Part shown: piece by piece, positions 15,323 through 25,001 of the stretch
How positions within the stretch are numbered: the stretch's first letter is position 1
How the letters are laid out: each line of letters begins with the position of its first letter
Source of the DNA: Spirochaetaceae bacterium
GTDB taxonomy: Bacteria; Spirochaetota; Spirochaetia; DSM-2461
DNA length: 45,808 bases
Assembly: GCA_016744925.1 (NCBI GenBank)
Contig: JADGDJ010000008.1
Location: 1 to 45,808, forward strand
Direction: 5' to 3'
Position numbers and translations under genes: made by a program
Notes under the pieces: model-generated
The model's input: only the letters and a program-made list of their open reading frames with translations
The model's database searches: none
What the model was told of the DNA's origin: nothing

Positions 15323-16813
15323 TCAGTAGAGTCCCATCATACTCAGCCATTCTTCCGGAATGAGGGACAGAGGGTGAATATAGGCAATCTGCCCTCCATC
15401 GTCAGAAATAACGGACATGGGAAACCCAACCAGCTGATACTTATTGTTAAATGCGGCACCGCCTGAATTTCCGCTATTAATCTCACCGTCAGTTTTTATC
15501 AAATATCCGTAATCCATCGTGTTGAAACCACTGACAATACCTCTGGTCAGAGAAATTGATGCTTTTGACCCCTCACCTCCGATCTGGGGATATCCGAGAA
15601 AGGAGAGTTCCTGCCCCATGACAACCGGTTCTGAAAGAGCCATCTGATAATAGGGGAAATCGTATTCTTCAGGTAATTCCTGTTCGTATAAACCGGATTT
15701 CAGTTTAAGCAAAGCCAAATCCTCATCTCTTTTAATATCAATAAGCTCAGCTTTAAATAGTTCCCTGGGAGGATAATAATTTGAGAGATTCATAGAGACA
15801 TATATATCATCGGAAATTCCACCGGACAGATCGGTAATAACGTGGAGGCCAGTAATTATATAACCATCGGCAGAGACGATACATCCCGAACCTGAGCCGG
15901 TTTCCGTGGAGATCTCCACAGTGGCATAGAGTGCATTTTCAAGAGCATTACCGGCAGCGGGGAGCTCGGGATATTCCTTGAGAAAATCAGGCGCTGATTC
16001 GGAAAATGAAGATATTAGAGAAAAATGATCTGACAAGTCGTCTTCAACTCTGTCAAAAACAGAGATGAAATAACGGCCAGGCTTGAGAGGGTTAATTGAA
16101 TCTTTCTTAATAACCAGGCTCTCCTGCCCCAGATAACTCTCTCTTGTATAATCAGCTTCTTCAAAGGAATATGCGGGCTTTCCATATTCAACATACATAT
16201 CGAGGTCAGTTCTCGTATTGAAAATGTCCAGACGAAGAGTTTCCGTACCTTCAGCAACATCTACAGCAAACAATTTAACCATATCACCACTGGAGAGCAA
16301 TGAAGAATCTATAGCTTTGCCCACTTCGAGGACTTCCGGGGAACCGGCAGATGAGAGCTTTGCCGTAAAACCAAAAGGTATTGAGATTGCTTCTCTTTCA
16401 TCGATTACAGGAAGTGTATCCAGAGGATAAACGATATCGATATAATACACTCCCGAATGGAGTGGTGAGGGAGACATTCGTGTCAAAACTATGGACTCAT
16501 TGTGAAGGTCCAGAGTACTCGAATAATCCACATCATCGTAGTTTTCGATCTCTCTGTTGTAATTCATAAAAATATCCAGGTCGGCAGAAGAATTGTCTAT
16601 TTGGACTTCCATTTTATAGGTATTTTCAGTTACGCGAACCTTGAATGTTCTATAGCTGTAGGAAACCTGATCTCCACTGAGAACCACAGAGCTGCTGATC
16701 CTCCTTCCCGGTTGTATAAATCCCGCAGAGTCTTTTTTATCCCAGCTGTAACAGGGTCCGATAACCAGCAATAATATGGCAACTGCCAAAATAGTAACAT
16801 TATTCAATTTCAA
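15323..16813 (-). CDS. Secreted trypsin-like serine protease with two N-terminal PPC-like domains
   Basis: The protein has 496 residues with a Sec signal peptide (about 1-23). Two similar beta-rich modules follow at about 45-150 and 165-270. Each carries a DLD-x-aromatic stretch and a C-terminal GxYxIxV strand (DLDIFMNYNR, GVYYIDIV; DLDMYVEYGK, GRYFISVF), as in bacterial pre-peptidase C-terminal domains. The protease domain (about 290-496) has a full triad: His324 (ITGLHV), Asp365 (DEDLALLKL) and Ser450 (SGNSGGAAF). No PDZ domain is present. The likely start is TTG at 16813 with the SD GAGGAA 6 bases away. It lies 12 bases after the PBP1C gene. Confidence 0.87.
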   Translation of the reverse strand: MKLNNVTILAVAILLLVIGPCYSWDKKDSAGFIQPGRRISSSVVLSGDQVSYSYRTFKVRVTENTYKMEVQIDNSSADLDIFMNYNREIENYDDVDYSSTLDLHNESIVLTRMSPSPLHSGVYYIDIVYPLDTLPVIDEREAISIPFGFTAKLSSAGSPEVLEVGKAIDSSLLSSGDMVKLFAVDVAEGTETLRLDIFNTRTDLDMYVEYGKPAYSFEEADYTRESYLGQESLVIKKDSINPLKPGRYFISVFDRVEDDLSDHFSLISSFSESAPDFLKEYPELPAAGNALENALYATVEISTETGSGSGCIVSADGYIITGLHVITDLSGGISDDIYVSMNLSNYYPPRELFKAELIDIKRDEDLALLKLKSGLYEQELPEEYDFPYYQMALSEPVVMGQELSFLGYPQIGGEGSKASISLTRGIVSGFNTMDYGYLIKTDGEINSGNSGGAAFNNKYQLVGFPMSVISDDGGQIAYIHPLSLIPEEWLSMMGLY

Positions 16814-16825
16814 AGTATATTCCTC

Positions 16826-19024
16826 TTATTTAATAAGTATTGTCGACTCGGTACTCTCTCCGTTTCCCTCAGCCTTAATACGATAAACGCCTCTTTCTAC
16901 ATCCTGAAAATAGATGAATGGAGCCGTCGCCTTATGTACAATTCTATCATTAATAAAGAGAGAAACCTCATTTCTTCCGTGAATTCGTACAGCAATGGCC
17001 TGAGCTTCGTCAGGCAGAGTCGGATCGAGATAAAAAAGAGAGCCATCGCGGGGCTGAATAATCTCCACATTGACCGATGAGAAATCAATCTCATAATTCT
17101 GATGATACATATTGATCCATCTTGTATACTCGGGAGGAAGAAAAGTAGAAGACTCTCTGTGCCAGTCACATGTTTCGAGTGCTTCTTCAATAGGAATTTC
17201 TTCTTCAAGAGTGTAGAGGCAGTGTGGTCCGGCAGATTTCCCACTGAGAGAACAGATCTCCCTTTTCTGGAAGTCCCCTTCATCGGAAAAGTTATCAACT
17301 TTGTGAAAATCCTTCAAAAGAGAGACTACAATCCTGGCGGGGTATGAACTCCCGGGAGATCCGATTATGGTCTCTCCTGAAAAGTTCCCCATCCAGACTC
17401 CTACAGTGATATCCTCTGTAGAGCCAAGTGCCCAGATATTATTGAACTGGTTGGATGTTCCCGTTTTGAACAGAGCATCAAATCCGACATTGAGTGGATT
17501 GATTCTTCCGAATCCTAGAATCCTATTTTTGTTATTGGAAAGAATATTCCTAATGGTCATAGAGACTTGAGGTGGATACACTTGATTGGACAAGGATTTT
17601 TGATCACCCCAATTATAAGTCAGGGGAAGAAAGTTCCCTTTTCGTGAAAAGATGGAAAAACCCTGAACCAATTCCCAAAGCGAAACTTCACCATTCCCTA
17701 AAGCCAAGCCCACGCCCAGATCCTCTTTTCCCAGAAGAGAGGTGAATCCCGCACTGAGAAGCTTCTCAAGAAAGGGTTGCACACCGACTCTCTCCAAAAG
17801 ATAAACGGCGGTAACATTGAGAGAAGACCCCAGGGCCACACTTAAACGGACCGGACCATTGAAGCGTTCATTGTAGTTTTCAGGAATATAAATCTCTCTA
17901 TTCCCGAATTCGAGAGGGATATCCGGTAGAGGAGTCGAAATACCGAAGCCCGACTCTACAGCTTTACCATAGAGAAAGGGTTTCAGTGTTGAGCCCGGTT
18001 GCCTGAGGATTCTCACCCCGTCATTCTGTCCTTCCAGCTCTTCGCTATAAAAATCCGCAGAGCCAATATAGGCGAGAATCCGACCGGATTTATTGTCTAT
18101 CGCCAGGACAGCTCCATTGGAGATCCTGTTCTCTGCCGTCACATCAAGAGTTTCCTTTAGGTAGCGTTGTGCCCCGGCCTGAAAATCCTCATCGAGAGAA
18201 CTGTAAACAGAAGTCCCAGACCGCCATTGAGATTCATTTAAACGGGATCGGATCATCTGAATAAAATGAGGTGCCTTCGATGGCCAGAGAGGACTGTATT
18301 CATTGATGTCCCTATAGATCTCATCAAAAGTTTCAACATTCAAATCTTTGTCTAAACGGTCCAAAGTGCGTAAGACAGCCTCTCTATTGGCTTCACTATT
18401 TTCTAAAGGGTTGTAATCCGAAGGTCTTCTGGGAATCATCATCAATATAAGCAATTCTTCCGGAGATAGGGAACTCACCTCTTTTCCGAGAAAGTGAAAC
18501 GATGCACTTTTCAAGCCCTCGATGTTGGAACCAAATGGGAGATGATTGATATAAGCCTGGAGTATTTCTTTTTTACTGTAGTGAGTTTCAAGTCTCAGAG
18601 CATTGAACAATTCCAGAAGTTTGCTCTTAATCCCCTTTACTCCGGGATTAATCATTCTCACAAGCTGCATGGTAATTGTTGAAGCTCCGGAACTGATTTC
18701 ACCACTGCCAGCATAGTTCAACGAAGCTCTAATCAATGAGATCAGGTCAAATCCCCGATGAAAATAAAATCGGCGGTCTTCACTTCCCAGGATGACATTT
18801 ATAAGATCACCATCCAGTTGATCGACACTCAAAAATTCCCTGCGAAGACCATTTTCCAGAGGAAGCACCGCCAGTAGATTATTCTGAGCGCTGTAAATGG
18901 GAATACTGTAATGAGATTGTTCAAATTCCTTCAGCCCGGCAAAAGGGGTGAACCGGAGCAGCCCGAAAACCGCTCCGATAAAAAGTAAAATTGAGAGTAG
19001 GGTCTTTTTTTTAGTGAATGACAA
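16826..19024 (-). CDS. pbpC: Penicillin-binding protein 1C (peptidoglycan glycosyltransferase)
   Basis: This 732-residue inner-membrane enzyme has an N-terminal anchor at about 8-24. The GT51 glycosyltransferase domain has Glu82 in SEDRRFYFHRGFD and GASTITMQLVRM at 113-124. The transpeptidase domain has SxxK Ser345-Lys348, SxN Ser401-Asn403 and KTG 520-522, all present. The C-terminal BiPBP_C-type beta domain (about 655-732) marks it as PBP1C rather than PBP1A/B. PBP1C genes sit beside alpha-2-macroglobulin genes in many bacteria, as here. The start is TTG at 19024, with GGGGA 7 bases away, overlapping the preceding stop by 14 bases. Confidence 0.93.
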   Translation of the reverse strand: MSFTKKKTLLSILLFIGAVFGLLRFTPFAGLKEFEQSHYSIPIYSAQNNLLAVLPLENGLRREFLSVDQLDGDLINVILGSEDRRFYFHRGFDLISLIRASLNYAGSGEISSGASTITMQLVRMINPGVKGIKSKLLELFNALRLETHYSKKEILQAYINHLPFGSNIEGLKSASFHFLGKEVSSLSPEELLILMMIPRRPSDYNPLENSEANREAVLRTLDRLDKDLNVETFDEIYRDINEYSPLWPSKAPHFIQMIRSRLNESQWRSGTSVYSSLDEDFQAGAQRYLKETLDVTAENRISNGAVLAIDNKSGRILAYIGSADFYSEELEGQNDGVRILRQPGSTLKPFLYGKAVESGFGISTPLPDIPLEFGNREIYIPENYNERFNGPVRLSVALGSSLNVTAVYLLERVGVQPFLEKLLSAGFTSLLGKEDLGVGLALGNGEVSLWELVQGFSIFSRKGNFLPLTYNWGDQKSLSNQVYPPQVSMTIRNILSNNKNRILGFGRINPLNVGFDALFKTGTSNQFNNIWALGSTEDITVGVWMGNFSGETIIGSPGSSYPARIVVSLLKDFHKVDNFSDEGDFQKREICSLSGKSAGPHCLYTLEEEIPIEEALETCDWHRESSTFLPPEYTRWINMYHQNYEIDFSSVNVEIIQPRDGSLFYLDPTLPDEAQAIAVRIHGRNEVSLFINDRIVHKATAPFIYFQDVERGVYRIKAEGNGESTESTILIK

Positions 19025-20390
19025 TCAGCCGTCCCCTACCTCGTCCGAACACTTCCGGTTCAAAAAGCAACTCAGCACTGGCCGGTGGAGTCGGGAAGAT
19101 TCCCGGAGTCGTACAGCGGAAGAGGAAGGAGACCTCTCTCTGGCCGTAATAAATACTGTCCCAGGAATAGCGCAGTTCCGAATCAAAAATCATCTGGTTC
19201 GGTTCAAAGGGATAGATGTATCCATCGATAAAGTAACCCTCGCCGATATAATCCTGACTGTCGCCATATTGCTCCTCTCTTGTCCACTTCTCACTGTTTG
19301 AACCCCCTGCATTGAGATAGGACGAAGTTGTAGAAAAACTCGGATCGACAATCTCCGCACCGGAAGGTATGGGGACTGTCAGATTGACATAACTTCTATT
19401 TTTTGACGTATTGAGCATAACCCGCATGCGGTATGTTTCCCCCAGTTCTAGCCTATTATCATCCTGGACATTTCCATCGAGATCTTCAATCTGCGTAAAG
19501 AGAGAGAGTCCCTCGTCGCGAGCCATGGCGACCTCATTGGGCAGAGCGTATTTGAGCGTCGTTGTGTAATAAAGATTTCCAATACCGATTTTTCTAAACT
19601 GGAGACTGGATAATTCATCCTGACCGCTGATGGGAACAATTTTTCCAAAAAGGTCAAAAGTCTCCTCCTGAGGTCCACGGGAGAACCCTTCGAAACGCCC
19701 TTTCATCAAAGGAGTTTCATTGAGGACCACTTCTGATGTGTACTTCGTATCTGCGGCATTTTCAGAACTTACCAGATCGTTGAGAGCAAAAACCATCCAC
19801 ATACGGTCATTGGAATTGATCCAGTTTCGCCTGTTTTTATTCTGGTTGAGACTGAAAGTATAACGCTGAATAATTTCTTCATTTTCTCCCGATTTAACAG
19901 CCAGTCTCAACAGATGAGATAATTGCTGGTACATGGAATCAAAATAATATCGACTCTCGTATGTTTCCCGGATATCGACACTCTGTGCTCCCATGGAGAC
20001 AAAGTTTTTAATCCTTCTGTAAATCTTCGTCAGTTCGCCCTGGCGCCCTTCTAATTCGTAAATATAACCGAGCAGGGCGTAACCGCTAATACCCAGTTCA
20101 TCTTTAAGTTCACTGAATTCATCTGTTAAAGTTTCATTGTAATTTCCCGCCAGTGAATTGACATAATGAAGATAGAGCTCGAAGTACTGCCGCCCCTTAT
20201 TTTCCTGGGCGTATTTATTCAGATATGCGAAAAGAGCACTTTCATCGACCACTTTTTCATATGACTGATTCTGCTGTTTTAAAGTCTGTATCATATGCAT
20301 GGAGAGAAGGGAGAGATAAGGATTACTGCCATAATTCATCATTCTGGTGTTGCTAGCAATTCCACCGTCGGATCTCTGCCGATTTTTCAA
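19011..20390 (-). CDS. Alpha-2-macroglobulin family protein, C-terminal part (frame-shifted from 20387-24898)
   Basis: This 459-residue frame continues the alpha-2-macroglobulin protein. Read upstream of the nominal TTG at 20390, it is open and gives KSYGLFESEAKDDLVNFLKYLKNRQRSDGGIA, the expected helical thioester-domain sequence. So it is the rest of the upstream gene in the -1 frame, not a separate gene. GGIASNTRMMNYGSNPYLS matches the GGF..W..P-YLSAY region of the family. The C-terminal beta region (about 250-459) resembles the receptor-binding-like end. No SD precedes TTG 20390. Either translation reinitiates at the TTGA overlap, frameshifting occurs, or a base was lost in the genome or assembly. 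Confidence 0.8.
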   Translation of the reverse strand: MKNRQRSDGGIASNTRMMNYGSNPYLSLLSMHMIQTLKQQNQSYEKVVDESALFAYLNKYAQENKGRQYFELYLHYVNSLAGNYNETLTDEFSELKDELGISGYALLGYIYELEGRQGELTKIYRRIKNFVSMGAQSVDIRETYESRYYFDSMYQQLSHLLRLAVKSGENEEIIQRYTFSLNQNKNRRNWINSNDRMWMVFALNDLVSSENAADTKYTSEVVLNETPLMKGRFEGFSRGPQEETFDLFGKIVPISGQDELSSLQFRKIGIGNLYYTTTLKYALPNEVAMARDEGLSLFTQIEDLDGNVQDDNRLELGETYRMRVMLNTSKNRSYVNLTVPIPSGAEIVDPSFSTTSSYLNAGGSNSEKWTREEQYGDSQDYIGEGYFIDGYIYPFEPNQMIFDSELRYSWDSIYYGQREVSFLFRCTTPGIFPTPPASAELLFEPEVFGRGRGRLIVIH

Positions 20391-23300
20391 GTATTTAAGG
20401 AAATTGACCAGATCATCTTTCGCTTCACTTTCAAAGAGCCCATAGCTTTTGTCACTCCCGGAGCGATGATTCCCGGAAGAGCTCTATAGAGGTAATCGTA
20501 TGTATTGTCATATATTTTGTGTTCACTGAGGGAGATCAGCTGATCTCTGATAAAGGGAGCCTGACTGGAATCGACAGAGAGTGAGAACGAACCGTATGAC
20601 TCTCCGATATTTTTTGGAACAATCAATGCCTCCTCTCCGAATTCGCTGTCACCTTTCACTATACCTGTGGTGGTGAAACTCTCTTTGATCAAAGGTTGTT
20701 CAACGACTATAGTCTGCACCAGTTCCTCATTGAGAACATCCGAGAGTATGGTAAAGAGGATTGCCCCCTCTCCCGTCTCTTTTGCTTCGAGAGAAAAAGG
20801 AACTTCAAGACTTCTTCCAGCCTGAACGGTAACAGTTTTTTCAGATTCTCCAGGTAAAGTGATCAGCTCCGATTCAATTTTTATGGTCATCTCATGGTCT
20901 ATACCATCGATGTTATTGATTATGACACCGGCGAAAGCAGTATCTCTTACGCGCATTTTCCGGGGAAGAGCAGCCCGCACATTGACAGGATTCCTCACAA
21001 AGAGTTCGTCTTCCAGATAACCGATTTTATCACCTTTTAAGGCGATAACCGTAGACCTGTAAGTTGTCAGAGTGTCGGGCCAGTCTACTTCGATCTGAAC
21101 TTCACCATTTTCATCAGTCACAAGGTATGGTTCGAAAACGGCCAGAGGAGTAAAATCTTCCCGACGCTTCAGCTTTCCATCCTCTCCACCACCACCGGTA
21201 AGATTGGATACATCGTATGTGACCGGAGCCAGAAGAAGTCTTCTCGAGTCATCTCCCGCACCGTAAAGTTTAAAATTATATCTGTTGTAGAAATAATCCA
21301 CCGGATTGGGAATATGATAATTGATCAGATCGAGAACACCTCTATCCACTGCAAGATAGGTAATTTCTGTTCCTGCAACCGGTTTGCCGTTCTGGTTTAC
21401 TTTCACTGTGATCTGCGCTTTACCACCGGGTCTGTATACAGCTTTGTCACTGGAAATTTCAATATCCAGCTCCCTTGTCTCTGTAGAAATATTCAAAGCC
21501 GCAGCACCGAATATACCCTTGGGTTTACCAAAATCGTGATCAAAATAAGAGTCCGGTGTATCGGTTCTGGGCATAAAAGAGGTTAGTGTCACATACATGA
21601 CAGGAACCCAGTCCTCTTGAATTTCAATATCGATAAAAGGATTCGAGGAATCCAGCTCAATCAATTGTTCTTCGAGAATCCCCTCTCTTTCAATCGTCAA
21701 GAGATATTTGCCCTTTTCCAGAGGTGATTTTACAAGGATTCGCGCCGTATCTCCCGCAAAATAGAGATCCTGCTCCACATCGAGGGTTATATCTTCGGCA
21801 TTTTGGCTGGCCCAGCGAACCCATGATCCACCGCTCACATAAAATCCCAAATCGGTAATAACTTCATTATCGCTGTTATCGCGGCTGGTAATCCTCAGTC
21901 GGTAGCTCCCTGATTTTTCGGGAGTATAGGAAAATTGAGCTCTTCCGGAATTCCAATCGGCCGTATCAGAATGGAGTGTTTCCTCCACCCATTCATAACG
22001 GGTATTCACTCTATCTCCAACACTGTTCTGTTGAACGGCTTTATAAGAGCCTTTAATCACTTCGATCTGAGCACCTGTGTCGTAAGTGTATAACTCGCCT
22101 TCAGTATCCACCTGGACAAATTCAAAATTAATCTCCCGATCGACAGGGACAAAACGCCTCCAGCGCCCCACGCTGTTATCGTTTATAGATGCACCGATAT
22201 AATAAGAAGCGGGATGGACGATAACTGAAGAAGCAACACTGACAACCTGTCTGTCAATATCTTCTACAGTAGCCTCAACAACATAACGATAGGCCATCCC
22301 TTTCAGGCTGTGGTCTTTGCTTTCGATAGAGAGAGTCGCTTTCCCCTGAGCACTCAAAGTAGCTTCATCTGAAGTGAGAACATTTTCCCGTAGCCATCCC
22401 ACTGAAGGGCCGAAGATGGAATACATCCATTCATCTCCAGGAGGATAATATCGAACCGGTTTTCTGGTCCAGAAACTGGAAAAGCTGCCATCGGACAAGG
22501 CTCCACCAGCGAGATATGACGCTTCGAGGGGAATGGATATTTTATCTCCTATAAAATACTTTCTGTCGGGAGTTTTCAATTCCGCCTGAAAATTCAATCT
22601 TCGAAAAAAAGCCACTTTGACCCTTTCTTCAAATCTCTTTCCCTGCCGCTCATATACAATCTTCAGATCGAGAGGATCCATATCGGCAGGTATATCGTAG
22701 GTTTCAAAGAAACCACCTGATTCGGTAGTATTTCCTGTCCAGGAAGTAACCTCTTTCGAGCTATAACCTTCCAGTTGCTCTATGGTGATTCTATAGGGAC
22801 CTGTATAAGGGGAAAAATTACCAAGATACTGATTCCAGTCCATCCCTCTGAAAGTGATGGTCTCTCCCGGTTTGTACAATCCCCGGTCAGAGAACATAAA
22901 CACTCGTGGAATTTTACTTTCAGCATATAATGGAGAAGAGTTGCTTATTCCGAAACGCCATCCCGATTGAGTATTACTAACAGGCAGATCCACCCGGTCA
23001 CCATCCAGTTCTGCTTTGAGATTGATGGTGTAGCGATATCGGTTATCGTGGAAAAAGTGCCTTTCCATATCGTGAGGATTCAGATTGAAAACAGCAAAGC
23101 CCTCGGTGTCAGCCACAACTGTGCCGTAAATTCCATTTTTACCAGACAGTGAGACTGTTGCCCCCGCAGCCGCTTCACCTGATGAGAGATGGTTCACCCA
23201 TATGAGAAATTTGTTGTAGGAATAACGGGTGCTTATGGCCAGATCGGTCACCTGAACATTCATATCCCTTTTATTATTCCTGATTTTCTGCTCATTTTTC

Positions 23301-24898
23301 CAGTTGATGTAATTCTCTGTAAAATCCCATTTAAGGTTCACTGTACCGAAACCATTTCCATTCAAATACGGAGTCAAATCTACCAGTTTGTAATTGGCTT
23401 CGTTTCTTTTCGCAGCATCGAATCCGGGGTCCATCTGCTCATTGTTGATGGAAAATGACCCGTTGGAAATATTTTGATATTCATAAATCAGACGGGGTCC
23501 GTATTGGGCTTCAAGACTTCTGAATCCATTGGAGCCGGGAAAACGCGAGTATTGAGCCGCCGGAGGAACTGTCACATTTATGGTTTTATCCAGATTGAGA
23601 GCTCTCCCATAAGCATCCTCAATGCCACTTTTTAGAAATAGGCTGTATTCCGATTCATATTCCACAGGAAGATCGGCAACTCGTATGGTATAATCGTAAA
23701 TTTTTATATGTTCGTTCAAATCGATGTCGGGAAAACTGCTGCTGATATTTTTAATTATTGAATCTTTGTTCAAGCTATGGGAAAACTCCAGAAAAACGGG
23801 ATTCTGCACACCTTCGGGATCATAGGGGAAATTGTAACTATAACGAGTGTGGTCCTCATAACTAAAAGGGCTTAGGGTTCTATAAGTCTTTTGCTGAATA
23901 TCCTCACGGGGGCTCGAGTCTTCATTGGCTCTGGCACCGTCGAGAAGAGTTACCCGCACTTCACTGTTAAAGGGGAGATCATCTCCAACAGAAACTTTGA
24001 CCATTCGACTCAAAGTCGGGCTCTTCCAATTCTCATGTTCTGCTGGAAAAGCTTCAACTTTAACTGGATAGCTTCTGTAATCATCTTCTACAGAGATAAA
24101 ACCATCGAGAGATTCCGCTACCACCGATTGGTTAAATGTCAGGACGATACTCCTGGCCATTTCCGGGGGAACTTCACTTGTAGAATTGTGAATTTCATCG
24201 AGGTCACCAAAGGACATTGATACAATCTCCACAAATTCATTGTGGAAAATAAAATTGAAATCCAAAGGAAGGGTCTTCCCGAAAATTGATGAACTGCCTT
24301 TGTTTACAGTCACAGTATAATCTCTTGTTCTGAACATTGGTTCATCAGGTGAAAAGCTGAGCATCTTGGTACCCATCCAACGGAACGTTCCCTCTACAGA
24401 GGGGGAGATCGACAGAATGGGACTTTCCTTAACCGGAGCTCCCAGTTTGCTCATAGGAACCATTGGCTGGTTGAATAGAACATAAACAGTCGGCTTTCTC
24501 ATCTCGATGGGAAGCTCTCCATAAGGTCCGTAATCGACAATTTTGAGTGGACCAGCTGATTCGGAACTGAACAACTTAGATGTATCAAAATCATCGGCAT
24601 TGAAATAATTGACCGTAAGGCTTGAAAAATCCAGTCCACTCTCAGGAAAGTACTGTCCAACGGATTCAGAATCGACAGATGAAAGAGTAGATTCTGCCAG
24701 TAACTGGGTATCATCCCAAACTGGTGAAGAAGGATCTATATCCACATCATCCGGTGAGATCAGCATCTCATCCTGACTGCTTATTTCTAAAACCTGTGTT
24801 TCGGCCTCCTCCAGGGGAATTTGATCCTCTGCGGCCTTTCCACATGAAAATAGCAAAATTGTTGATACAATAAATATGATAAAGAATTTTCTTAACAT
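20387..24898 (-). CDS. Alpha-2-macroglobulin family lipoprotein, N-terminal part (MG domains), frame-shifted before the end
   Basis: This 1503-residue product has a lipobox (LLFSC, Cys19), so it is membrane-anchored in the periplasm. Successive MG domains include the MG2-like region with FMFSDRGLYKPGETITFRG and the conserved AVDRGVLDL and WPDTLTTYRSTVIALKGDKIG motifs. The last residues after YDYLYRALPGIIAPG are frame-shifted. Joining it to the downstream frame gives about 1962 residues. At the thioester position the usual CxEQ is replaced by a YDNTYDYL stretch, so it cannot trap proteases covalently. The SD AAAGGAT lies 7 bases before ATG. It is the first gene of an operon with pbpC and the protease. 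Confidence 0.88.
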   Translation of the reverse strand: MLRKFFIIFIVSTILLFSCGKAAEDQIPLEEAETQVLEISSQDEMLISPDDVDIDPSSPVWDDTQLLAESTLSSVDSESVGQYFPESGLDFSSLTVNYFNADDFDTSKLFSSESAGPLKIVDYGPYGELPIEMRKPTVYVLFNQPMVPMSKLGAPVKESPILSISPSVEGTFRWMGTKMLSFSPDEPMFRTRDYTVTVNKGSSSIFGKTLPLDFNFIFHNEFVEIVSMSFGDLDEIHNSTSEVPPEMARSIVLTFNQSVVAESLDGFISVEDDYRSYPVKVEAFPAEHENWKSPTLSRMVKVSVGDDLPFNSEVRVTLLDGARANEDSSPREDIQQKTYRTLSPFSYEDHTRYSYNFPYDPEGVQNPVFLEFSHSLNKDSIIKNISSSFPDIDLNEHIKIYDYTIRVADLPVEYESEYSLFLKSGIEDAYGRALNLDKTINVTVPPAAQYSRFPGSNGFRSLEAQYGPRLIYEYQNISNGSFSINNEQMDPGFDAAKRNEANYKLVDLTPYLNGNGFGTVNLKWDFTENYINWKNEQKIRNNKRDMNVQVTDLAISTRYSYNKFLIWVNHLSSGEAAAGATVSLSGKNGIYGTVVADTEGFAVFNLNPHDMERHFFHDNRYRYTINLKAELDGDRVDLPVSNTQSGWRFGISNSSPLYAESKIPRVFMFSDRGLYKPGETITFRGMDWNQYLGNFSPYTGPYRITIEQLEGYSSKEVTSWTGNTTESGGFFETYDIPADMDPLDLKIVYERQGKRFEERVKVAFFRRLNFQAELKTPDRKYFIGDKISIPLEASYLAGGALSDGSFSSFWTRKPVRYYPPGDEWMYSIFGPSVGWLRENVLTSDEATLSAQGKATLSIESKDHSLKGMAYRYVVEATVEDIDRQVVSVASSVIVHPASYYIGASINDNSVGRWRRFVPVDREINFEFVQVDTEGELYTYDTGAQIEVIKGSYKAVQQNSVGDRVNTRYEWVEETLHSDTADWNSGRAQFSYTPEKSGSYRLRITSRDNSDNEVITDLGFYVSGGSWVRWASQNAEDITLDVEQDLYFAGDTARILVKSPLEKGKYLLTIEREGILEEQLIELDSSNPFIDIEIQEDWVPVMYVTLTSFMPRTDTPDSYFDHDFGKPKGIFGAAALNISTETRELDIEISSDKAVYRPGGKAQITVKVNQNGKPVAGTEITYLAVDRGVLDLINYHIPNPVDYFYNRYNFKLYGAGDDSRRLLLAPVTYDVSNLTGGGGEDGKLKRREDFTPLAVFEPYLVTDENGEVQIEVDWPDTLTTYRSTVIALKGDKIGYLEDELFVRNPVNVRAALPRKMRVRDTAFAGVIINNIDGIDHEMTIKIESELITLPGESEKTVTVQAGRSLEVPFSLEAKETGEGAILFTILSDVLNEELVQTIVVEQPLIKESFTTTGIVKGDSEFGEEALIVPKNIGESYGSFSLSVDSSQAPFIRDQLISLSEHKIYDNTYDYLYRALPGIIAPGVTKAMGSLKVKRKMIWSISLNT
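20438..20459 (-). other. Frameshift zone in the alpha-2-macroglobulin gene
   Basis: Family-like sequence leaves one frame after ALPGIIAPG and resumes in the -1 frame at SYGLFE. One missing base restores it. Short runs in the zone are CCC 20457-20459, TTTT 20447-20450 and CCC 20438-20440 (plus strand). Adding a G at the first gives PGSDKSYGLFE; a -1 slip on AAAA at the second gives PGVTKSYGLFE. Confidence 0.7.
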
Positions 24899-24919
24899 CC
24901 AACTATCCTTTTGATCTTA

Positions 24920-24925
24920 ATTATA
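24920..24925 (-). promoter_or_regulatory. Candidate -10 box of the A2M/PBP1C operon
   Basis: On the minus strand TATAAT lies about 21 bases before the ATG at 24898, leaving a short leader that contains the SD AAAGGAT. No good -35 is visible 16-18 bases upstream, so an activator may be needed. Confidence 0.4.
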
Positions 24926-24987
24926 GAGTTAACTGATAAATCATTTCGTTTTGTATATATTTGAACCATAAAAACATTATATTCGAT

Positions 24988-24993
24988 TATAAT
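24988..24993 (+). promoter_or_regulatory. -10 box 8 bases before the M15 peptidase start codon
   Basis: A consensus TATAAT is followed by 8 bases and then ATG at 25002. No SD precedes the ATG. This spacing predicts a leaderless transcript. The nearest -35-like TTGAAC (24961-24966) is too far away (21 bases). Confidence 0.45.
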
Positions 24994-25001
24994 ATAAATG
25001 T

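Noticed and set aside
20387-20463. Programmed -1 frameshift as the settled explanation for the split A2M gene
   Set aside because: A -1 slip on ACA-AAA-GCT is possible but there is no canonical slippery heptamer and no clear downstream structure; a lost base is simpler.
24961-24993. Canonical -35/-10 promoter TTGAAC...TATAAT for the M15 gene
   Set aside because: The spacer is 21 bases, outside the working range; only the -10 box is kept.
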